From: Amia ocellicauda
Taxonomy: Eukaryota > Chordata > Actinopteri > Amiiformes > Amiidae
Assembly: GCF_036373705.1 (NCBI RefSeq)
Contig: NC_089851.1
Span: 7,303,420-7,367,419, forward strand
Direction: 5' to 3'
DNA: 64,000 bases
In this document: positions 1 through 11,394 of the stretch, piece after piece
Numbering within the stretch: the first letter of the stretch is position 1
Layout: each line of letters starts with the position of its first letter
Program-made: the position numbers and the translations under genes
Notes under the pieces: generated by a model
Databases searched by the model: none
What the model was told of the DNA's origin: nothing
Seen by the model: only the letters and a program-made list of their open reading frames with translations

Positions 1-324
1 AAGAAGGTAGTTCGGCTCTAACCAAAAAAAGGGTTTTTACCATATCTATAATATAATCTATTTTAGTATCCCAGCCCTGGTCCTGGAGTACCACTTTCTC
101 TGCAGATTTTCATTCCAGCTGAGCTCCAGATTACTTAATCAGAAACTTAACTAAACTATTAAACTTAATTGGACCCTTTTCACAATCAGCTGTGAAGTAA
201 ATGGGAGCTCTGCTGGATAGACACAGGGCACTCCAGCACCGTGGTTCTGCTCTCTGGAAATAAGTGTCTGGACTCTTTAGAAACCTGCAACTTTACAAAT
301 GTCTTTCATGTTAAAAGGGCAAAG

Positions 325-3300
325 GAGTTTTGCTGTCCGAAGATAACGCTCTTTATGAAGGGGAATTTACCGAAGACCTGCAGCTAAAAGGAAAGGTAGT
401 TATTTTCATTCATGCACTAAGTGGCTGAAGTTTAGGCTAAGTGGCACTAACTATTATTCAGCTGTATTTAATACTGAAGTTTCCTTTCAGAACAAGGTAC
501 AGAAAACGGGTTTTTTTTAATATCCTTTCTGTTTATTGTTGTTGTTGTCGTTCTAACTGAAGAAACTTGCTTCTGCAATTTGATGTCCTACCAAATAGAG
601 AAGATTGCTCTCTTTTCCTGAGTTGAATCTTGTGCCCTTGTGACCAGACATTCCCTGACTGATCTTGACATGTCAAAACATAATTGATCTAGCTTATCTT
701 CTGAAAAAAACTAACAAAGATGGTAACCTATTATTTAAATAGAAAATATAGATATAACAATAGAAAAATATACATCTGTGTGTGTGTGTGTGTGTTTGCT
801 TTTAAGGGGAAGCTGACATTTCCAAATGGCTACACTATCGAGGGGGTTTTCAGCAGCACATTTGGAAATGGCTTACAGGCAAATGGGGTTCTGAAAACAG
901 CGGGCAATGATGTCACCGCCGAGAACGCCTCACTGCTGTAAGTGGATCGAAAAAATGTGGCACTTTCCGTGAGGAGAGAATGTTTTGTTTTTGTACAAAA
1001 ACCTTTTTTAGACTCTGGTTGGCATTCAGAGCATGGTGTAAAAGCAGCACAGTGCCTATTAGTCTCCTTGTGCTGCAGCTACTCTCACTTCACAGCGACC
1101 TGTGAAATGTCAGTTTTTACTGCTGTGAATTTATTGCATCTACACCAGTATGGTTTTATAGGTATTTAAATTAATGGCTTTCTTTTTGTCAATATTAGAT
1201 CTTCCCATACTGAGTGATTATGTATTTGTAATATATCTTTAAATATAGTGTTACAAATATAATATATTGTAAATATATGAGTATTCCACAATGGTTAGGG
1301 TAGAAATTGTGTTTATTTCAAGTAATAACTTAATTCTTCAATCATATGACATGTTTTAATTTAACACAAAACACAAGAATCCTTGAAGAAATCCATCTGG
1401 TTTGCGACAACCCAAAGCTTCAGCGACCATCCTATCTCTAGTATTCAGAGCACCGTGCTCCAGCTCTGTGCTACAAAAATGACTTTAAAGCTCTGGAAAC
1501 GTTCAGAGATGAGTCTCGGCCCCGGTCCCTAGGCGACTGAAACTAAAACATAGAGAAAGATGAAAGAGGCAAACTGTCTCTTTGGAGAGTTATTTTAACA
1601 GCCTAAAAGGGGATAAATAAATAGAAGGGCATTTTCTACTTTTTACCAGGAGAAGTGTGAGATGTGTCGTGCGAAGGGGCCACTGGGTGTTTGTTGATGG
1701 AACTGAATGATGTTTTAGGAAGTCTGTGAACTCAATGTAATTAAGGTTGGTTAGCGACGGAGCAAAGACGTTTTGTCTGCTGCAGTTTGCCTTTAATGTT
1801 TTCTCAGTCAAGATGAGAACGCTTGAAACTTTTTGCTATATGACTTTGTTTAAAACCTTGTGGGGATATTGGCTTATTTGTATTGAAATTAGCTGGCAAA
1901 CTAAGGATTACCGGCCTTTTTCTAACCTTACAGAACTTTTAACCAGAAGATTAATATACTGTGTTTTCCAGACAGTTGGGAGTGGATAGTCTCCCAGTGT
2001 TTGAGAGATGGCAGGGCATCTTTGACCCGTTCATGGAGTACCTACGCACAGGAGCCACGGACGAATCCGAGGAGGCCTTCGTTGGTTTCCATGTAGAGAG
2101 CGGCAGGTCACTGAGGAAGGCTGTCAATGAGGAAGTAGCTGCTCAAAACCAAAGTGATACATCCCTGCCTTATCTTTCGTGCAACAGGTGAGTTCACTCA
2201 CAGTAAGTGAAGTCATGGTGGAGTACCATTTACTCTGCAACAGTGCCTTAGATCAGTGATTATGACTTTAAGGAGTGATTAAGAAATACTACAAACCCAC
2301 AACTGTGTTTGTTGACTATCTACAGGTAGTCATAATCCATAACTGGCCGCTGAAGGCCATTGTTTCAGCTTCGAATCCATCACACTTCTGATATTCCGCT
2401 ATTGTTCCTCCACTCTAAACAACTTATGTTACTGGCAACAGGACACTTTCTGAAGACATACACTTTCCCACAATGAATATACGTGTGCAGCTTTTCTTTC
2501 CTCCATCTGCTTCCATGCACATCTTCAAGAGCGAAGGGGCCAAATGCTCGGGGAATTAGATTGTGACATATGTTCTCTATTCCATTTTGATAGAAAATCT
2601 GGAGAACTGCCAGTGAAGAACACGGACTTCATTAGGGAGCTCAAGAGTCGATGGGACAGTGATCAGCTACAGCAGTACTTGGAAAAGGTATAAGGCAACA
2701 CAATTAGGGCAGCTTTTTAAACTCCACCAGCCTCTGCGACATGTAAATGTCACTGAATACAGATGTGTTTTAATGTGGAGTTCCAGTGTTTACAGTTCAG
2801 ACTACAATTTAACGCATGGGTAGTTTACTGACATTTCTCCAAATTGATTACAGAGCAGAGGAACAATTTACTTGAATAAGTCCACCGATGTGCACACTTG
2901 GGTATCAGTGATTTCGTTATACTGTATTAGGTTTAGTCAGTAATGCTTCACCCAAGAATGTTTGAGTCTTAAAGGTTTCGTTAGTAAATTAGTGTTGCTT
3001 TACTCAGATCTGTGTTTAAATTCATTAATATACTTTTTTACCAAATAAAAGCTTGAGGTCACAGTAAAAACACTGTTGAAATTATGTCTTAATTGTATTA
3101 GTAGTTTTTCTGCTTCTGTACGATGTCATGTGCAGGACAGATGATGTAAGAAATATGATGTAATGACATTTACATACGAGAAGTGGCTGCTTTTAAAATT
3201 TAATTATTGATTACATTTGTATGTGAACCCATGTCTTTCTATGCATGAATTAAGCATCTATTCCATGTCATATTAATTCACACTATTTCCTGTAATCAGC

Positions 3301-6300
3301 ATGCAGAATCATAAACAGATCATTCCTTTTGGTGATGCATTGTACATCTGATGTTCTCTCTTGATTTCTCTGCTTTTGAGAAGGATGGTTAGGATTTGGA
3401 GTTGCCACACAACAGAAACAAAGGCAGTTTATGTATTTATTATTGTATTCTTTAATGTTTCAGTCATTCCAGTCTCCCATGCACCCCTTGGGCAAGCTCC
3501 TGAAGACCCAAGTCCTGGTGTTTCGGGCCACCTATTCGGGAATGGGAGCAAACAAGCACCTGCTGTCCATGGCCCAGGAAGAGGTCAAATCCCACGCTGA
3601 GAAGATCCTGGAGCTCATCACGTGAGTGGAGTGAACCCACACCCCAGAGCAGTGTCTGTGGAGCCTGAGATCCATAATTTAGTTCTTTATTGTGCTACGT
3701 TTTAACCCTGAGAGCATTATTAAACCCATCAGTGACTTTCAGTTCCTGTCTCGGGTCTCTGTGTATCGATGCGGTTCGGAGAAGTGCAGGCCGGGGCTGA
3801 TGAGTCACAGAGGCCTGGGGTCTCCGCAGGGTTTCTGAGCTTCAGTTTGCTGGGAATGAGTTGAGCAAGGAGGGCTTTTCTTGTGTTTACTTTAACTCAT
3901 ATTATAAGAAAACAATTGACTCTCGTCTGTTGTGTCTTGGCTCAGATCTTCACCTCTCCTGCCTCTGTGTTAAAATGGTGTCCTTGTATACCAGCATTTA
4001 TGGCACAAATAGAACAAAATAAATACATTAAAAATGCTTTAAATAATTAAACCAACAATAACACAATACAACCAAATGGGATTAAGCGTAAAAAATGCAC
4101 TGTGTTTGATAAAATACCACAGCAGTTACATTTCTCAAGCATGAAGAGTAAAACTGTGTTTTCATGCACAACTCCTTTGCCAGTAAGTGACAAAAAAGTC
4201 AGTGTTTCTCATGCGTGCTGTTTCTGTGTTGTCTTTGTGTGTGTTTCAGGGATTATATCCCTGTGTCGCATAGAACGGGCTCTCAGGAAGACGTGACGAG
4301 GTATGTGGAGGATTTGTTTCTATCTTGGTACTCACTGGACTTCACCTGCCCTGGCAATGCTCACAATACTCCCCTTAAAGTTTTAAATACCATAAATGTT
4401 ATCTAAACTGACTTATGTAGATTTTTTTCCCCCTAAGAAATCAAGAAATGCGTTCTTTATTTCCCAAGTTTGATTTATAGGTAGAATGTATTTTTCTGAC
4501 ACATTTTGACAGTTTCAGAAATAATAAATAATCTGGTAAAATAAGACTTTATTTGTAAGGGGTATGTGTGTGAATCCAGGAGGAGTTACAAACCGCAGGC
4601 CAAAACACGTCTCTGGGTCTATTGCCATTGGCTGAATCTCAGACAAGCCTCGACTTACTTCTGAAAATTGAAAATCGAAATCTGCATTTCAACGGGTGAA
4701 AGTATGGATTTCATGTAAAACTGCAATTATTTTTAAAAATGTTTTTCATTTCTACCAGTAATGAAATTGTGAGTTGACAGTCTGTGGGATTTAAATTGTA
4801 TCCTAGGGATCACCTGCTCCCTCCTGCTCTGCCGGTGTGAGTACTGTTATCTGACCAACACTATTCATTTATCAAATCCAATTCACTCAGGACTCTCGTA
4901 ATCACGCAAGGACAAGCACCAGCATGCAGATTAATCCCCCTCTCTCTGTCTGCAGGGAGGAGATTAACTGTTACACCCTGGTCTTGCCCCTGATCATGCC
5001 GGCCTTCTACCCCGAGCTCTCGATGCTCTACATGCTGTACCACGAGAAGGATGATGCCCTCTACTGGCAGGGTGTCGTGCACCTGGGCCTGCTCTCTGAC
5101 ACTAAGCTGCTGGAGTTCCTGGATGTGCAGAAGTGAGTCTTTCATTTGTTTGCATTTCCATTGACCACTGTTTTCTTGCAACAGATGGACATTCTAGCTT
5201 TCACTTTCAGCTGTAATGAAATAATCAAATATTCACACACACACATACACACACACACACATATACAGTGAGGGAAAAAAGTATTTGATCCCCTGCTGAT
5301 TTTGTATGTTTGCCCACTGACAAAGAAATGATCAGTCTATAATTTTAATGGTAGGTGTATTTTAACAGTGAGAGACAGAATAACAGCAAAAAAATCCAGA
5401 AAAACGCATTTCACAAAAGTTATACATTGATTTGCATGTTAATGAGGGAAATAAGTATTTGATCCCCTATCAATCAGCAAGATTTCTGGCTCCCAGGTGT
5501 CTTTTATACAGGTAACAAACTGAGATTAGGAGTTCTCTCTTAAAGGGAGTGCTCCTAATCTCAGCTCGTTACCTGTATAAAAGACACCTGTCCACAGAAT
5601 CAATCAATCAATCAGATTCCAAACTCTCCACCATGGCCACGACCAAAGAGCTGTCCAAGGTTGTCAGGGACAAGATTGTAGACCTACACAAGGCTGGAAT
5701 GGGCTACAAGACCATCGCCAAGCAGCTTGGTGAGAAAGTGACAACAGTTGGTGCGATTATTCGCAAATGGAAGAAACACAAAATAACTGTCAGTCTCCCT
5801 CGGTCTGGGGCTCCATGCAAGATCTCACCTCGTGGAGTTTCAATGATCATGAGAACGGTGAGGAATCAGCCCAGAACTACACGGGAGGATCTTCTTAAGG
5901 TTCTCAAGGCAGCTGGGACCATAGTCACCAAGAAAACAATTGGTAACACACTACGCCGTGAAGGACTGAAATCCTGCAGCGCCCGCAAGGTCCCCCTGCT
6001 CAAGAAAGCACATGTACAGGCCTGTCTGAAGTTTGCCAACATCTGAATGATTCAGAGGAGAACTGGGTGAAAGTGTTGTGGTCAGATGAGACCAAAATCG
6101 AGCTCTTTGGCATCATCTTAACTCGCCTTGTTTGGAGGAGGAGGAATGACCCCAAGAACACCATCCCCACCGTCAAACATGGAGGTGGAAACATTATGCT
6201 TTGGGGGTGTTTTTCTGCTAAGGGGACAGGACAACTGCACCGCATCAAAGGGACGATGGACGGGGCCATGTACCGTCAAATCTTGGGTGAGAACCTCCTT

Positions 6301-6846
6301 CCCTCAGCCAGGGCATTGAAAATGGGTCGTGGATGGGTATTCCAGCATGACAATGACCCAAAACACACAGCCAAGGCAACAAAGGAGTGGCTCAAGAAGA
6401 AGCACATTAAGGTCCTGGAGTGGCCTAGCCAGTCTCCAGACCTTAATCCCATAGAAAATCTGTGGAGGGAGCTGAAGGTTTGAGTTGCCAAACGTCAGCC
6501 TCGAAACCTTAATGACTTGGAGAGGATCTGCAAAGAGGAGTGGGACAAAATCCCTCCTGAGATGTGTGCAAACCTGGTGGCCAACTACAAGAAACGTCTG
6601 ACCTCTGTGATTGCCAACAAGGGTTTTGCCACCAAGTACTAAGTCGAAGGGGTCAAATACTTATTTCCCTCATTAACATGCAAATCAATTTATAACTTTT
6701 TTGAAATGCATTTTTCTGGATTTTTTTGTTGTTATTCTGTCTCTCACTGTTAAAATACACCTACCATTAAAATTATAGACTGATCATTTCTTTGTCAGTG
6801 GGCAAACGTACAAAATCAGCAGGGGATCAAATACTTTTTTCCCCCA

Positions 6847-6886
<40 letters not shown>

Positions 6887-9800
6887 TCACCTAAAGGATT
6901 ATTAGGAACACCTGTTCAATTTCTCATTAATGCAATTATCTAACCAACCAATCACATGGCAGTTGCTTCAACGCATTTAGGGGTGTGGTCCTGGTCAAGA
7001 CAATCTCCTGAACTCCAAAATGAATGTCTGAATGGGAAAGAAAGGTGATTTAAGCAATTTTGAGCGTGGCATGGTTGTTGGTGCCAGACGGGCCGGTCTG
7101 AGTATTTCACAATCTGCTCGGTTACTGGGATTTTCACGCACAACCATTTCTAGGGTTTACAAAGAATGGTGTGAAAAGGGAAAAACATCCAGTATGCGGC
7201 AGTCCTGTGGGCGAAAATGCCTTGTTGATGCTAGAGGTCAGAGGAGAATGGGCCGACTGATTCAAGCTGATAGAAGAGCAACTTTGACTGAAATAACCAC
7301 TCGTTACAACCGAGGTATGCAGCAAAGCATTTGTGAAGCCACAACACATACAACCTTGAGGCGGATGGGCTACAACAGCAGAAGACCCCACCGGGTACCA
7401 CTCATCTCCACTACAAATAGGACAAAGAGGCTACAATTTGCACAAGCTCACCAAAATTGGACAGTTGAAGACTGGAAAAATGTTGCCTGGTCTGATGAGT
7501 CTCGATTTCTGTTGAGACATTCAGATGGTAGAGTCAGAATTTGGTGTAAACAGAATGAGAACATGGATCCATCATGCCTTGTTACCACTGTGCAGGCTGG
7601 TGGTGGTGGTGTAATGGTGTGGGGGATGTTTTCTTGGCACACTTTAGGCCCCTTAGTGCCAATTGGGCATCGTTTAAATGCCACGGCCTACCTGAGCATT
7701 GTTTCTGACCATGTCCATCCCTTTATGACCACCATGTACCCATCCTCTGATGGCTACTTCCAGCAGGATAATGCACCATGTCACAAAGGTCGAATCATTT
7801 CAAATTGGTTTCTTGAACATGACAATGAGTTCACTGTACTAAACTGGCCCCCACAGTCACCAGATCTCAACCCAATAGAGCATCTTTGGGATGTGGTGGA
7901 ACGGGAGCTTCGTGCCCTGGATGTGCATCCCACAAATCTCCATCAACTGCAAGATGCTATCCTATCAATATGGGCCAACATTTCTAAAGAATGCTTTCAG
8001 CACCTTGTTGAATCAATGCCACGTAGAATTAAGGCAGTTCTGAAGGCGAAAGGGGGTCAAACACAGTATTAGTATGGTGTTCCTAATAATCCTTTAGGTG
8101 AGTGTATATCAACAGTATAGCTGAGGTCTCGCAGAATCATGCGAACTCTATGTTGTGGTGAAATTAAGCTGAGTACCATACGCACTTCTATTAAATTATT
8201 ATAAATTATATGCAATCTGTTTAGTTTAATCCTCTGCTGTTGTGTATCATTAGATTATTGCTCTCCATCATGAAACAATATTTAAAAATAGCTTCTACAA
8301 AGACTTCTTCCAGCTGATTGCCAGGAGAAGTTCAAGGGGAAGCAAATTAGTGTTGTTTATTTGAGCAACACAGCACCAGCCTGAGTGCTTTAAACAGCAA
8401 GCAGAAATTAAATCACAAGACAGCAAACGGGAGAACGCATTTAAGTACCTTGCTTTTTTATTGTGGTTTGCATGTTTCTTCTGTCCATGGAGAAATCGGG
8501 GAGGGAAGCCAAGTCATATCCAGTGTTTAGATCAATGCATATAAAGCAGTTGTCAATGTTATCAAGCTGTTGCCTGGTTAATGTGTGCCTGCTCCAGTCC
8601 CGGGTTCTCAGAGCAGAACTTGCTAAAGAAAGAATTGAAATAAATTACTGGTCTTCTGTGACCATGGTTTCATAAAAGCACTCAAACAATTCAATAAAAA
8701 CATTAATGTGTAAATCTATATTCTCACGTGTCTCATACTGAATGAATGTCTTAATATATGTATTGTATTTTTAATGCAGACACCTGTGGCCGCTCAAAGA
8801 TCTCCACCTTACTAGCAATCAGGTAACAGTCTTTGCTAACTATAATTTCATGAATGTTGGAAGTAATGCTGGGAAATAATGGTGACAACTATCACACACT
8901 AGTGCTCCCTTAATCAGTTGACATCATGGTGCATCAGTTTCTTGGTCTGCATTTTGAGATAATTGTTCTGCTTGTTATTGACTGATTTTGTATTCAATTA
9001 TAGTGAAAACAATTAACCAACCCAACTCTTTGTTTCTGGTCACAGTAGTTATGAAATGTATTCTTGAATTTGCCTTTAATTTGTTCTGCAGGAAACATAC
9101 TGATTGGTTCAGTGTAACTCATGGTTCGGAGTAAGACAGGAGTCCCCCAGAGCCTGTGACAAGATAAATTAATCTGTTGAAATCTCTCTGTTGAAAGTAA
9201 TATACTTATCCTGCAAATGGCTCACAGCTCACTGTTCTCAGTGACTTGGAATATCATAATGAAACCGGTGATGACACAGAAAGGCGTGGATGTGTCCACA
9301 AAGGCAAAACATTGTGCTTAATACATGCCTGTGTACAGTTTTGTGAGAATATTCTCTCATATGTTCTCGCCTGAACGTACCCTTTTCTTATCTCTTCTTC
9401 AGAGGTATTCTCTAGTGAAGGACCAGTGCTTCCTTTCAGCGATCGAGTGTTTCCAAAAAATAAGGTAATCCCGAAGCAACTTTTTAAACTATTCACAGTT
9501 CCCTCTATTGTATTTTATTTTTTGAATATAAAGGCCAAATATCACTGCATTTGAACATTTTTTTGACCAAATCTGTAATGTTACTAGGTTTGTAGTGGTC
9601 CCATTTTCAAACTCCTCTTCAAGTGGACAGAATGTACTAAAAAGATTGTTTCCCTCTCTCTCTCTCTCTCTCCTGACAGCACTACTGCTGACCCTCGGGA
9701 GAAGATTGACACTATGTTTCGGACGTTTGAGGAGATTGAGAAGACGGTGTCCCGGGTCCTGAACAAGGACTACAAGCTGCCCATGGATGACTTGCTGCCC

Positions 9801-11394
9801 CTGCTGGTCTACGTCGTGTCCAGAGCGAGGTACAGGTGATAGAGCAGTTCTTGTCGTTCTATAGACGTTTTTCTATTTTCTTCTCCTCCGTGCCTAGTGG
9901 TTTACTTTTAATTAGTTGTATTAACCACTATTTGTATCTTATTTAAATCTGTGGAGCTCTCTGTGGCATCCTGGCAAACTTTTCCTGAACTGCAGAGCCT
10001 TCCTCAACACTGTTCCCCGTTCACTCAACACTGTTCACCATAACTGACTTAATTCTACCCCTCCAGCCGAGCCCTTTCTGTCTCAGCGATGCTCACTCTG
10101 CCGGGCTGTGTCCTCACCGTGGGTTCCTCTGCCCCCCGTCCGTTCTCTATTGAAATCCAGACCCATTCCCTCGACGTCTCTCCCTTAACCCACAATCTTT
10201 CTCATATCGATTCCGACTCATTATCGGTGTCTGATCAATGCTTGTTTCTCACCCTAATAAGCCACACGGTGCTTTCTGAATTGTGTCCGTGTCGAGACTT
10301 CATCACTTACTCAGATCCATAGCCTCGGAGTGCAGAGCAGTGGTACATTGATTTAGTGTTTCTTTTGTTCGCTTCTGCTAACTGATTATCTTAAATGTGT
10401 TATTATCCACACTGTTATATGTGACTCCTGCACTTTTTCTGTGCCGTATTGTAACATTACTCATTGTACACTTATTTTACACCTGACGATATAAAGGTAT
10501 ACTAGTATCGATTCAACTTTAATAGCTTCCCCCCTTTTTTTCCGCTTTCTGACATTGCATTTGTGTTACAGTGATTAATTTGTTTGTTTGTTTGTAAAGG
10601 ACATACATGTTATTTACTTGGACACATCTGGAAATAAACAATTGCATGTTTTCATTTAAGAACATTTTGATTGTAAATATTTGCTCTCCTCTGTTTAAGG
10701 AGACTAGCTCTAGTGGGGGGGGGCACACAGAAGTCTTATTGATTTGGGTCGTTGTTCTGTTTGCAGGATTCAGCACTTGGGGGCTGAGTTGCACCTCATT
10801 AGGGACATGATGGACCCGGAGGGAGAAGGAGGAATCACTGACTTCTTACTAACTGCACTGGAGGTGCGTCTGAGGCTTTTCTTTTGAATGTATTTCATAG
10901 ATCGTATACTGTCCTAATTCGTTTTGAGAAGGCGAGAGATCACTGTTTTTATTTATTAACTAAAATATGGGCTTATAGCAACTCCTTCCTTGGGTTTCCT
11001 CTGTAGTAGGCAACCATAATGCAGACAGACTTCAAAGAGTAATCTATTAAAGGTCTTAATACACATTTACTTGTTTACACATGTTGCATGATCATTTTCA
11101 CAATATAAAACCAGCTTATTTAAATGGTACAGTACCTCTTTACCATATTAAACAAACAGGACAGGAAACATAATTCATTGTACAAAACCAGAGAGGTTGT
11201 CTGTCCAGGTATGCCACAATACAGTATTAGTTAATGCATGGTATAAAAAACATTAGCTGTGAATAATTCGATTAGATTTGATGCAGAAAACCTCTGGCTC
11301 TGATGCTCAACCTTTCTCTCCTCATCCACAGTCTTGTTTCCAGCATGTCCAAAAGCAGGAGATAAGACAAGGCCGGTTCACAGACTCACTCTGA
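325..11394 (+). CDS. als2cl: ALS2 C-terminal-like protein (als2cl), 3' part of the gene, 12 exons
   Basis: ALS2CL is an alsin paralogue that acts on early endosomes through a VPS9 domain, the Rab5-type exchange domain. Exons read in frame across GT/AG borders: about 325-395, 807-937, 1972-2187, 2594-2687, 3464-3621, 4250-4300, 4956-5132, 8780-8822, 9403-9464, 9680-9829, 10767-10863, 11332-11394 (TGA). They give 436 residues, the C-terminal part of a protein of about 950 in human; earlier exons lie left of the window. The first two exons hold MORN-type repeats ([14 protein letters not shown], then [11 protein letters not shown]). Later exons match my memory of the human protein closely ([62 protein letters not shown]). 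The VPS9 region spans roughly the last five exons and keeps the DDLLP core. The start of the first exon is uncertain (318 or 325). Intron 5133-8779 carries two Tc1-like transposons. It ends tail-to-tail with ccdc13. Confidence 0.93.
5222..5262. repeat. AC-rich microsatellite
   Basis: An imperfect (AC)n tract lies in the als2cl intron, directly left of a Tc1-like transposon. It ends in ATATA, which supplies the TA target of that element. Confidence 0.8.
5266..6849 (+). mobile_element. Tc1-like DNA transposon (DD34E), inactivated
   Basis: The element is about 1.58 kb and begins CAGTGAGGGAAAAAAG right after a TA. The reverse complement of this end occurs at about 6826-6849. The inverted repeats are about 200 bases (5266-5466 and about 6648-6849). 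Each carries an outer and an inner copy of a GGGAAA-AAGTATTTGATCCCC-type motif, the IR/DR arrangement known from Sleeping Beauty-like Tc1 elements. The right flank has degenerated into a (TA)n run at 6852-6883. The element sits in the same orientation as als2cl within an intron. Confidence 0.92.
5633..6642 (+). pseudogene. Tc1-like transposase, frameshifted and with an internal stop
   Basis: The cut-and-paste transposase of the enclosing element. It starts at ATG 5633 ([20 protein letters not shown]) with paired-like helix-turn-helix DNA-binding segments. It reads in one frame to about 6045, shifts frame near 6043, and continues in the frame of 6067. The catalytic residues are visible: Asp in WSDETK, Asp in QHDNDPKHT, Glu in NPIENLW. 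There are 34 residues between the last two, so DD34E. A TGA at 6481-6483 sits where this family usually has Arg in KVRVAK; one C-to-T change in a CGA codon would explain it. Reading through gives the expected C-terminus GFATKY and TAA at 6640-6642. The two lesions make it non-autonomous. Confidence 0.9.
6852..6883. repeat. (TA)n microsatellite
   Basis: A pure TA run separates the two adjacent Tc1-like elements. Since these transposons insert at TA, the run is a natural landing site for the second element. Confidence 0.85.
6884..8104 (+). mobile_element. Structurally intact Tc1/mariner transposon, DD36E type
   Basis: A 1,221-base element flanked by TA on both sides (6882-6883, 8105-8106). Its terminal inverted repeats are 29 bases (6884-6912 and 8076-8104, starting CACTCACCTAAAGG) and match at every position by eye. 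It holds one uninterrupted transposase gene. The compact size, short TIRs and catalytic spacing fit the published Incomer (DD36E) branch of Tc1/mariner rather than the DD34E elements elsewhere in the window. The intact ORF and perfect ends imply recent arrival. Confidence 0.94.
7032..8072 (+). CDS. Tc1/mariner transposase, DD36E type, 346 residues, intact
   Basis: A full-length transposase that would bind its own inverted repeats and catalyse excision and TA-targeted integration. The start at 7032 ([20 protein letters not shown]) is the first ATG after the left TIR. Residues about 1-110 form the bipartite helix-turn-helix DNA-binding region ([20 protein letters not shown]). The catalytic part shows Asp in AWSDESRF, Asp in [10 protein letters not shown] and Glu in [11 protein letters not shown] count 36 residues between the second Asp and the Glu, so DD36E. 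The C-terminus [17 protein letters not shown] is typical of full-length members. There is no stop or frameshift, unlike every other transposase here. Whether it is expressed or active cannot be read from sequence. It lies in sense orientation within an als2cl intron. Confidence 0.93.
   Translation: MGKKGDLSNFERGMVVGARRAGLSISQSARLLGFSRTTISRVYKEWCEKGKTSSMRQSCGRKCLVDARGQRRMGRLIQADRRATLTEITTRYNRGMQQSICEATTHTTLRRMGYNSRRPHRVPLISTTNRTKRLQFAQAHQNWTVEDWKNVAWSDESRFLLRHSDGRVRIWCKQNENMDPSCLVTTVQAGGGGVMVWGMFSWHTLGPLVPIGHRLNATAYLSIVSDHVHPFMTTMYPSSDGYFQQDNAPCHKGRIISNWFLEHDNEFTVLNWPPQSPDLNPIEHLWDVVERELRALDVHPTNLHQLQDAILSIWANISKECFQHLVESMPRRIKAVLKAKGGQTQY

Noticed and set aside
942..1169. 75-codon open frame after an als2cl exon
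   Set aside because: It follows a strong donor (GTAAGT at 938) and reads into intron sequence.
10089..10322. 77-codon open frame in an als2cl intron
   Set aside because: It has no splice-consistent role, no similarity, and sits between exons that join cleanly without it.
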